From Stieleria marina (lineage in GTDB: Bacteria > Planctomycetota > Planctomycetia > Pirellulales > Pirellulaceae): 64,000 nucleotides of DNA. A program made the translations under genes and the position numbers. The stretch lies in NCBI GenBank assembly GCA_007741555.1, contig CP036526.1, positions 5,022,001 to 5,086,000 on the forward strand, read 5' to 3'. Shown here piece by piece: positions 57,701 to 64,000 of the stretch (position 1 is the first letter of the stretch; each line of letters opens with the position of its first letter). The notes below the pieces were generated by a model that did not search any database, was not told the DNA's origin, and saw only the letters and a list, made by a program, of their open reading frames with translations.

Positions 57701-59332
57701 CTTGCTCAACCGTTTGGTCTGCCCGATGCCGATCTTGGCCAAGTGCGGACGAATGGCGAAAAAGACTTCGCGTACTGGCCGTTCAGTTAACATCCAGCAT
57801 TTTTCGCGTGCCTGCGCTGCCCAGCGACGTACCGCGGGGTTTTCGTGAGAACGCTGAAGTCTTATCAACCGCGGGCGGATTCGCTGATGATAAAACGCGT
57901 GCGCGGTTTCGCGGCGAACTTCGTTTTCGCTGATTGCAGCATCGCCGACAATGTCGTCCGGCCGCAGACTAACTTGCTCCATCACTTTTGCTACCACATG
58001 CATCGTGGTCCGCAGCACAAAAGGATCTTGGTCCGACTGCAGTGCCTGTACGATCGTTTGCAAAAAATCAATCGTTTTGCTTAGCGTACACGGTACTTCG
58101 GCGCCGACCAGCAAAGCCGCAGCACGCACTTGCACCGTATCGTCCTCGGTTGCCAACATGCACCACTGTCGATGCGTCGCGTCGTCCGTGGACAGAAACG
58201 CTGCTTTAGCCATCGCCTGTCGCACAAACGGACTTGGTTCATCTTCGCGGCGAGGCAGTTCCACGCAGCGATCATCAGCCGTCAGCAAGTGCTCGGTGAG
58301 CATTCGATAGATGTGTCGACGCACAAAAATATCGTCACCTTGTCGCGGGTTGGCCAATCGCTGGCGCAACAGCGGCATCGATCGTGACAGGGACAAAGTC
58401 GCCAGCAACGACAGAGCTTCGCACTGAACCCAGACATCCGCGCGAGCTTCGACCACCGTGCGATGCAACAGCAACAGCGTTCGCTTATTCAGAAGCGATT
58501 CGGCGAGCGCCGATGGCATTCGCGAAAGTGCCGCGCTGAGACATTTTAGCGCAGCAACCTTGATCCGCTCGTCGCCGTCGTAGTCAAGCGCGGCCTGAAT
58601 ACGGCGCTCGATTTTCAGACGGTTCCAGATTCCAGCGATCCGTTCATCACGCGAGAGCCCTTTATCGCTAGGTGCCCTTTCGCGAACCAGCGAAAAGCAA
58701 CGGTCGACGATAGTGCTGATTCGCTCAAGCACAAACGCAAGTAACAGCTCGGCCGTGCCGACTTGTTTGGCATAGCGGTCCGTCACGGCCTCTTCGTCAA
58801 ACCAACGGGCAAACGCTTGCTGGTCCCCTTTCAGCTGTGCAGTGGACGCCCCCAGCTCTTCGGCGTATCGCAGAATTACTTCTTCGCGCTGCCGTGGACT
58901 GACAATCTTTGCGACCGTATTGCGAAACGCCTGGTTACCTTGACGCAGTTGCCTGAGATCGAGCAGTTTGCGTTCGGCACACTGAAACAGAAAGTCCGTC
59001 AAGAAGCGAATCGCTTGACTCTCCGGCGTACGTCGATCATCGATCGCGACTCGTTCCTTTAGCCATTTTTCACGCGCGTGCTGCGGAACATGCTTCAGCT
59101 GCGACTGGATTTCGCTGTCAAAATCAGCCAACCACTTCGACAGTGATGCCGTTAATTCGCCCAAGAGTTTGGAATTGAGGCGTTGCTGATATTCGTTGAG
59201 CCCACTGCGAAGCAAACTGGTTGCAAGTTTTTCGATCGTCGAAAAATCTGGCTTGCCTTTGACGACGACAATCCCGCCGCCGGTTGTCGCGTCGGGCTCG
59301 GTCGCAGGAGATTTCGTTAGCAAAGTCGACAT
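54791..59332 (-). CDS. Giant PgsB/CapB-like polymer synthase with N-terminal HEAT-like region
   Basis: Encodes 1,513 residues, against about 390-400 for ordinary PgsB. Residues 1-~250 are helical (SLLRSGLNEYQQRLNSKLLG), ~255-470 are HEAT-like repeats (RIKVAALKCLSAALSRMPSA, DDTVQVRAAALLVGAEVP), and a membrane segment lies about 815-840 (LLVFTSVLLIVILAKHG). The PgsB domain follows: P-loop GTRGKSG at 851-857, LWECMALTPSYVDVLS, TNTYPDHEDLQGP, HPDNVALVAAMGEELGVD, FTNGMSANERFGCMGNIR and VVNNRADRVPRSK. These match, in order, the segments of poly-gamma-glutamate synthase PgsB. A ~280-residue helical C-terminus closes it. An ATP-driven amide ligation at the membrane is expected. The gene starts 18 bp after the stop of the huge TPR gene and forms an operon with it. 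Confidence 0.88.
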   Translation of the reverse strand: MSTLLTKSPATEPDATTGGGIVVVKGKPDFSTIEKLATSLLRSGLNEYQQRLNSKLLGELTASLSKWLADFDSEIQSQLKHVPQHAREKWLKERVAIDDRRTPESQAIRFLTDFLFQCAERKLLDLRQLRQGNQAFRNTVAKIVSPRQREEVILRYAEELGASTAQLKGDQQAFARWFDEEAVTDRYAKQVGTAELLLAFVLERISTIVDRCFSLVRERAPSDKGLSRDERIAGIWNRLKIERRIQAALDYDGDERIKVAALKCLSAALSRMPSALAESLLNKRTLLLLHRTVVEARADVWVQCEALSLLATLSLSRSMPLLRQRLANPRQGDDIFVRRHIYRMLTEHLLTADDRCVELPRREDEPSPFVRQAMAKAAFLSTDDATHRQWCMLATEDDTVQVRAAALLVGAEVPCTLSKTIDFLQTIVQALQSDQDPFVLRTTMHVVAKVMEQVSLRPDDIVGDAAISENEVRRETAHAFYHQRIRPRLIRLQRSHENPAVRRWAAQAREKCWMLTERPVREVFFAIRPHLAKIGIGQTKRLSKRLFGDLDRDRLGRMFAVLSQSDFGYDIQWGRWGVDVTRGPVFGFRLWRLVFECTHTATDKRQALRHTVGRINSAPMRAPSQIGGELSETKVPGEPVTIGDDGTWRPFMPLMDDFVSILNRSWVTPRSTEFYTSQGVTKVTGPKGIHRRIKAAVKLNLRFAQYADKRNWDDETYAASTYIQSMRDLGFAIEFREYDCDEQTGQARDATTQGDVSAKQADVSAEDESVTKFFTTTTCLGPLLGLSTIETIKQHFLRFADYFSSAFENTIEHLLVFTSVLLIVILAKHGLSNYRFRKARRNIPLSIGGWGTRGKSGTERLKAALVGAMGHGLVSKTTGCEAMFIHADPNGEPLEIPLFRPFDKATIWEQHNLILMASRMNPSVFLWECMALTPSYVDVLSRQWTCDDLATITNTYPDHEDLQGPAGHDVATTISGFVPLQSHVLTTEEQMRPYISESCRHAKSTLRGVGWLESGLITDDVLDRFPYKEHPDNVALVAAMGEELGVDYDFSLKAMGDYLVPDLGVLKTHPVATVRTRRIEFTNGMSANERFGCMGNIRRLGFDTQDPWDEPTTWVSGVVNNRADRVPRSKVFAKIIIEDMTADRFFLIGNNLKGLLGMIDEAWDEHGKSLSLRDQGQAWDTTFALKALRQAAWDYRQPIEPQHVQAKLTAMIDAVVDDAMNMDTQSLVAMWEQPESIAKELDHAGVKTSLVQSIQRHAEDLKTGLAEFQALKQSVEATTPQQSEQIESEYVKMLRRWYDRKLVVIDNYDATGEDVVARVVDETPPGFLNRTIGLQNIKGTGLDFVYRFQAWDVCSEACQAILSPQSQIAQRGLQTLMSMPAIGQLCQQRLRECVREALKSPALRRSDLQADLAVLEKRIAEAIGEENDDGAMVADVDDKPSSSENVAQWQSWMLDRSEQLVDLNDSLRRRDTADRIYKDLADSRISRQRAVVELRNINKRQKGGWLTTAFSGK
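57039..57080 (-). repeat. Imperfect 21-bp tandem repeat in a coding linker
   Basis: GCTGAAACATCC(G/C)(C)(T)TG(C)-type units at 57039-57059 and 57060-57080 agree at about 16 of 21 bases and encode the repeated ADVSA-like linker (GDVSAKQADVSAED) about 90 residues before the PgsB domain. In frame. Confidence 0.7.
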
Positions 59333-59350
59333 CGATAGAACTTTTGCGTG

Positions 59351-62300
59351 CTATCGATTCGCGCTGTAGTGCTTTGCAGCACGCTCCTGACGAATCGAAC
59401 GAAACAGAGTCGCTCCGGGACGCAAGTCGCGGTAACCCCGGGAATGGTTGTGAAAAATGGCAAAGTTGATTCCGAAATTTGACCGACCGCTGGTCAGGTC
59501 GTTTCGCATCGAAAACGCCACTTCGGATCGCTGCGTTTTGCTGTTCCAAGTCTCCAAAGTCAGATCCAAGTACAGCACGTTTTGCAGCGAAGCTTCTTTA
59601 CGATCGTTATCGGATAGGTAGCCCGTCATTCGATAAGCCATTTGAAACTGTAGGGGTCCCAACAATTGATCCGTCCCAAACTGAACGCCCACGTTGTCCG
59701 GAGTCCATTCTTGATCGTTGGTCATCAACGAAGGGCTGACCCAATAGCGACGATCCAAACAAGCCTGATAAACCAAACGATCCGAAAATCGCATTCCTTG
59801 GCGATGATCGGATTTGTACTGCGTGAAGACGTCTTGGTCCAATTCGCCCGAAGCATAGCCGTTTCGATGATCGCTGAGACTCCTCGCGAACAACGACACG
59901 CCCGGCATGTGGTGCCAAGTGGTCGACAGTTCGTGACGACGACTGATGCGGGCGCTGATGCCTGCTGACCAAGGAGTCGAACTAACCGAATCAAGAATGG
60001 GTTCGCCGTCGAATTGCCCATACGCGTACGCCTTGTAACTGAATTGCAAATCCCCCCATCCATTGGCACACGCGTCGGTAGCGCACTTGCCAAAGGGGTA
60101 CGTCCTGGAACCTTCATGAATCATCCCCAGCGTGGGACCACCATCTTGACGCAGTCGAGCGATCAAGTGGTTGGCGGAGTAACGATCGTGCCACTGGTCA
60201 TAGTGGTAGCGCGACAATTGCATTTCAAAGAACCGTTCAGTGTTGGCGACTCGATTGAATTCTTCGACCGCATCCCGTTGACGGTAACCTGCCGTCGCGG
60301 CAAGCGTGCCCAGTCGCTGGCTTCCCAGCGACTGAAGCCCCAGGTCAGCGGCATTTTGCATTTGCAACGTGAGCGGCAGCAAGTCCGGGGACCGCATCGC
60401 CAATTGATCCAGCGTCTCAACTTCGTTGGCGTAGTCGACACTGTCGTACGCGGCCTGAACAACCTGATCGGCCCAACGGTCTGGCGGTGGAATTGGCGTG
60501 GGCGCGACTTGCAAGCTTGGCGTCGACTCGCCGCCAGGTTTCAGTTGATAGATCCGCAGCAGCGCCGATTCGACTCCGGCAGACGGTTCCAACGCAAACG
60601 ATTTCTCACCTTCGACCGCCAAGAACTGATGGGATCGACGACCGTTTTCGTTGCGATCGATGCGCAGCAAGGCGGGACCCGCGATCCGAAACGTAAGCGG
60701 TTCGTCGGCAGTCGCGACCTGGTACGTGCGCGTTCTTTCCGCCATCCGCACTTTTTCGTGATTGATCGGAACCACCGTACCGTCCGGCAGCACCTCATTC
60801 AGATCGACGTGCAGAAAGTGATTCATCAATGGATCGGCTTGACTGACCTGCAGTGAATGCGGGCCAGACCCGATCGTGACGCGGGCGATCGTTCGTTTTG
60901 CAGGATCATCCAGGGTCACCGTTTGCGTCCGCAAGCGACTTTCCAGAACCACGGAGGTGTTTCCGGTCGGCAAAAAACTCAGACGTGGTCGACGCAACGC
61001 GACTTCGATCTCGGTCGACTCCGGCTGATTCAGCAGCAGCGTCAATTGCTGCGAACCGGTCAAAACATGAGTCCCGATATCGTCGCCAAACAACGCTGCG
61101 ATGGCGCGTGCCCGCGGACTCGACGGCGTCCAACCACTAGTCGGCAACGCATGCACACCGGCTCGCGAATCGAATTGTCGAAACGCATCCCACTTGGTGC
61201 CTTTCATCATCCGATCCAACAGGTCACGTATGTCATTGCGATCGGGATAGGTTCGCGAAAGTTTGTGCATCGCAACGATGGCACCTAGAGCGAATCCATC
61301 GCGATCAGCTTCTTGCGAATCGGCAAATAGCTGGATCGCGGATTGGATCTCGGCGTCCTGCCCGACAATTTCAATGGGCTGTTCGGTTGCGACGACGCGG
61401 TTTTCCCATTGCTTGGTATCGTTGTAGGAAAGTCGCCCGAAGTAGTATTCCGCGGCATGTAATTCGTGGCATCCACAAAGCATCGCATCGAAGCACAGCG
61501 GGATCGATCGACACTGTCGATTGCGACAAATCATTCGTACGCAATCCGTGCACGTGTCTTTGTCCAACGGCCCCGCGGATAGATCGCACGTGTGGCGATG
61601 GCGACCAAAGCTGCCTTTAACCACCGTAGCAAGCGTTGTGTCGTTGATCCAAGGCAATGTCGGCAAGGCGATTTCGGGACGCAGCGTTTCGACTGAGATC
61701 AGGAACGGCGATTCTTCGCATTCGACGTGGAATTGGTTTAGACCGGGTGGCAATTCGATTTCGACTGTTTCGACGGAACCGGGGGACAAACCGCTGGATT
61801 CGGACATACGCGAAGTCGACGAAGGCCGATTTTGCAAAATGGGAATGCGCCGCGTTTCGCCAGAACCACTCATCAGAATCCAATCATCGATCGGTTCCAC
61901 ATTCCTTTTAGGCTCGCCACGACTGAGCCCATCCGAGTTCAAAGGGTGCACCGGCCGAATCTGCAGCCGTACTTGGGCGGGTCCATGCAAATTGACGGTT
62001 GCCTTCTGCCCTTGATCCACAAAGGACGTGGGGACATGAAAGCCACGTTGATCCAAGTAGACCTGTCGCATCTGCACTGGCGAACGAATCGCAGCGGATT
62101 CACTAACCCAAACGCGATTTCCAGGATGATTCTGCTGCCAAGCTTCCCATTCGCCAATCGCAGCGAGACGTTCGGACGCTTGCGTGCTAGCCATGGCGCC
62201 AAAGATACGGTCACCGGCTTGCCAGTGTTGCAACCAGCGCGCGCCTTCGCCCCCGCCGTTTTGCAGCAACCGATGGGCATGTTCGTAGCGGCCAAGTTTT

Positions 62301-64000
62301 AGCTCCTTCAAACCCATCCACAAATTTTTGGCTTGCGGATCGTGAAGTCGCGCGACCGTTTCGTCAAACAACTTCCACCATTGAACTTGGTAACTGCAAC
62401 GCAGCAGGATGTCTTCGTTATGCTCGTCTGCTTTCATGGACGAGAGCACCAGCAGCGCGAAACGATGACGTCCGTTGTCCATCAACTGCCGTGCCAATTT
62501 CAGCGTAAATAAGTTGTCTTGGCGTTGAATGGCGGCAAACGACAAGATTGATTCTCGCAATCGCTGATCGTCGCCAGCAGCTTGCAACAAGCGATCGACG
62601 GCCTGAGCTTGCAAGACGAGATCGTCGCTGTAGCGTAGCCATCCACGCCATTCTTTCTCTGCCAAAAAATGCTCTCCAGCAGATTGCAACGCGTCCGCTC
62701 GCGACAGAATTGCTTCGCGACGTCGACCACCGACGCTGTGCCGGACGATCTTGGTCCAGTTCGCGATCGCTTCGGGCCATTGCCCCTGAATAGCAAAATC
62801 AGCGGCTTCGCTAGACAGCTGATCCAGCAATACATCGTTCCAAAGTTCTTTTGGCGGGTCGATTTCCCAAGACGGCTGAATCGTGCGCGAGAACGCGTCA
62901 AAGTTTGTCCTTAGCAGGCGTTCGATGGGACGCGAGTCATTGTTGATTTCTTGTTGGGCGAACCTGCCGATAGGAGAATCGTCCCCGGCTGCCGTCAAAA
63001 TGGAATTGAGTGCCCGAAAGGCTGTCTCTGGCAGGGTGCTTTGACGGCCATCCAAATACTGCAACCCAATGTAGACCGGCGGCGACGGGCAGTTCGCCAA
63101 CCAAACGCGAACCGTTTGCACGTGAGCCGGTTTGACCAGTTCAGCCGTTGCGGCCCGCGTCATGGGGGCGGATTCATTCCACATTGCAAACGGACCGCCT
63201 GCAGTGCCGCTGTCATAGCGACTGTGAACCGTTGACAAACACGACAGAGCCGCTGCAGCCGCACCGGGCGCCATGCAAGTTTCTTTCAACGGAACGCGTG
63301 GACTGACCGCCAATTCGATCGGCGGCGAATCATCGAACTGAACCATCAAGCAAGCGTTCTGGCTTAGATGAGACTGATCCACGACCACTCGCAGGACCGA
63401 CGCCCCCAGCAATTCCGGAATTCGATATTGCAATCGTTCGTCGCTTCCCAGGGGTAACCGGCAAACCGTCGTGGTAGGCAAGCTTGCCACGGCCGTCGGC
63501 AGATGCTGTTCGCCGATGATTGTTTCGGTCGCGGTTTGCTTTGGGCCGCGGATACGTCGATTGACAAACGCGATTCGCCGCTGGTCGTTTTGATCGCCCG
63601 AAATTTCTGGTAGTAGATCGCGAAACGACGTGTGTTCACGCATTCGGCTTGCCATTTCCGCAACGCTGATCTCGTCGCCAAAATCCGCATCGCCGTAGTG
63701 ACGTGTCGCGATCGCTCGCATCCACATGTACGCTCGCAATCCGCCATGTTGGATTCGATTGTCGCGAGCCAAGTGCGTGATGCGCTGTTGATTCAAGTAC
63801 GGATCCCAGATCGGCCCGCTGCCAGATGATAGATCCGACGTCAGCATCTGATCGACCTGCAACCCATGGTCCGACGTGTCCCGAATAGGCCCATCAATTC
63901 CGTTCCATGTATCGTTCCACTGACCAGGCGCATGATTCAGAAAAGTGTCGTGCGTGACTTGGGCCGAAACCTGAGCTGACTGGTAGCTCTCCGAAGCGTC
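59351..64000 (-). CDS. Very large secreted/envelope TPR protein with barrel-like C-terminus (5' partial)
   Basis: At least 1,549 codons: the frame runs uninterrupted from the window edge at 64000 to the stop at 59351, and the upstream codons (SAQVSAQVTHDTFLNHAPGQ) look coding, so the true start lies outside. A helical TPR-like middle covers about residues 390-600 from the edge (AIANWTKIVRHSVGG, ILSRADALQSAGEHFLAEKE, ELKLGRYEHAHRLLQNGG). Beta-rich segments follow (GQKATVNLHGPAQVRLQIRP). The last ~270 residues alternate polar and aromatic positions (LQFQMAYRMTGYLSDNDRKE, YLDLTLETWNSKTQRSEVAF), which would fit an outer-membrane barrel, though the C-terminus does not end in Phe. No family recognised. 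It sits 18 bp upstream of the PgsB-like gene. Confidence 0.8.
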   Translation of the reverse strand, partial: DASESYQSAQVSAQVTHDTFLNHAPGQWNDTWNGIDGPIRDTSDHGLQVDQMLTSDLSSGSGPIWDPYLNQQRITHLARDNRIQHGGLRAYMWMRAIATRHYGDADFGDEISVAEMASRMREHTSFRDLLPEISGDQNDQRRIAFVNRRIRGPKQTATETIIGEQHLPTAVASLPTTTVCRLPLGSDERLQYRIPELLGASVLRVVVDQSHLSQNACLMVQFDDSPPIELAVSPRVPLKETCMAPGAAAAALSCLSTVHSRYDSGTAGGPFAMWNESAPMTRAATAELVKPAHVQTVRVWLANCPSPPVYIGLQYLDGRQSTLPETAFRALNSILTAAGDDSPIGRFAQQEINNDSRPIERLLRTNFDAFSRTIQPSWEIDPPKELWNDVLLDQLSSEAADFAIQGQWPEAIANWTKIVRHSVGGRRREAILSRADALQSAGEHFLAEKEWRGWLRYSDDLVLQAQAVDRLLQAAGDDQRLRESILSFAAIQRQDNLFTLKLARQLMDNGRHRFALLVLSSMKADEHNEDILLRCSYQVQWWKLFDETVARLHDPQAKNLWMGLKELKLGRYEHAHRLLQNGGGEGARWLQHWQAGDRIFGAMASTQASERLAAIGEWEAWQQNHPGNRVWVSESAAIRSPVQMRQVYLDQRGFHVPTSFVDQGQKATVNLHGPAQVRLQIRPVHPLNSDGLSRGEPKRNVEPIDDWILMSGSGETRRIPILQNRPSSTSRMSESSGLSPGSVETVEIELPPGLNQFHVECEESPFLISVETLRPEIALPTLPWINDTTLATVVKGSFGRHRHTCDLSAGPLDKDTCTDCVRMICRNRQCRSIPLCFDAMLCGCHELHAAEYYFGRLSYNDTKQWENRVVATEQPIEIVGQDAEIQSAIQLFADSQEADRDGFALGAIVAMHKLSRTYPDRNDIRDLLDRMMKGTKWDAFRQFDSRAGVHALPTSGWTPSSPRARAIAALFGDDIGTHVLTGSQQLTLLLNQPESTEIEVALRRPRLSFLPTGNTSVVLESRLRTQTVTLDDPAKRTIARVTIGSGPHSLQVSQADPLMNHFLHVDLNEVLPDGTVVPINHEKVRMAERTRTYQVATADEPLTFRIAGPALLRIDRNENGRRSHQFLAVEGEKSFALEPSAGVESALLRIYQLKPGGESTPSLQVAPTPIPPPDRWADQVVQAAYDSVDYANEVETLDQLAMRSPDLLPLTLQMQNAADLGLQSLGSQRLGTLAATAGYRQRDAVEEFNRVANTERFFEMQLSRYHYDQWHDRYSANHLIARLRQDGGPTLGMIHEGSRTYPFGKCATDACANGWGDLQFSYKAYAYGQFDGEPILDSVSSTPWSAGISARISRRHELSTTWHHMPGVSLFARSLSDHRNGYASGELDQDVFTQYKSDHRQGMRFSDRLVYQACLDRRYWVSPSLMTNDQEWTPDNVGVQFGTDQLLGPLQFQMAYRMTGYLSDNDRKEASLQNVLYLDLTLETWNSKTQRSEVAFSMRNDLTSGRSNFGINFAIFHNHSRGYRDLRPGATLFRSIRQERAAKHYSANR

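Overview
The window reads as a chromosomal segment from a planctomycete, most likely of the Pirellulaceae (Rhodopirellula-like). The indicators are a DUF1552/DUF1592 pair, four secreted sulfatases, a serine/threonine kinase with an ECF-type sigma factor next to it, planctomycete heme-c/propeller proteins, an SBBP-repeat protein, many secreted or membrane proteins of unknown function, and little strand bias or operon packing. This assignment is inference from gene content; there is no rRNA in the window.

Layout. 0.27-4.1 kb: overlapping DUF1552 and DUF1592-type genes (+). 4.2-11.5 kb: a five-gene minus-strand block with a GDSL/SGNH esterase, a DUF4832-like protein, two sulfatases and an unknown secreted protein, which looks like a sulfated-polysaccharide degradation set. 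11.9-17.9 kb: a complete RND efflux operon (outer membrane factor, adaptor, pump) with overlapping genes. 18.0-23.2 kb: an acyltransferase-3 protein with an ankyrin insert, a membrane Ser/Thr kinase overlapping its sigma factor gene, and an unknown protein. 23.5-32.5 kb: sulfatase, beta-carbonic anhydrase, secreted zinc metallopeptidase, TPR protein, flavin amine oxidase, sulfatase. 32.5-34.2 kb: SBBP propeller. 34.2-39.3 kb: a compact minus-strand set (aldehyde dehydrogenase, CrtI-family desaturase, PlsC-type acyltransferase, family 2 glycosyltransferase) matching the late steps of an acylated glycosyl-carotenoid acid pathway. 39.4-49.2 kb: nitroreductase, PP2C phosphatase, LptF/LptG permease, a homologue of the tRNA-queuosine mannosyltransferase, a low-molecular-weight phosphatase, a small zinc-ribbon protein, a KAS III-like enzyme, a glutamine amidotransferase homologue lacking its cysteine, and a small membrane protein. 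49.4-54.4 kb: a diheme/propeller giant and a membrane protein. 54.4 kb: ribosomal protein L27 with an intrinsic terminator.

54.8-64.0 kb is the most unusual part: a two-gene minus-strand unit whose downstream gene encodes a 1,513-residue protein carrying a PgsB/CapB (poly-gamma-glutamate synthase) ligase domain behind a long HEAT-like and helical region. The gene 18 bp upstream encodes a very large TPR-containing protein with a barrel-like C-terminus, and its 5' end lies outside the window. My hypothesis is that these make and export an amide-linked envelope polymer across a diderm cell envelope; nothing in the sequence proves it.

Short in-register tandem duplications of 15-21 bp recur across the window, in coding linkers or tails and in intergenic DNA. 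I saw no tRNA, rRNA, CRISPR, transposase or integrase.
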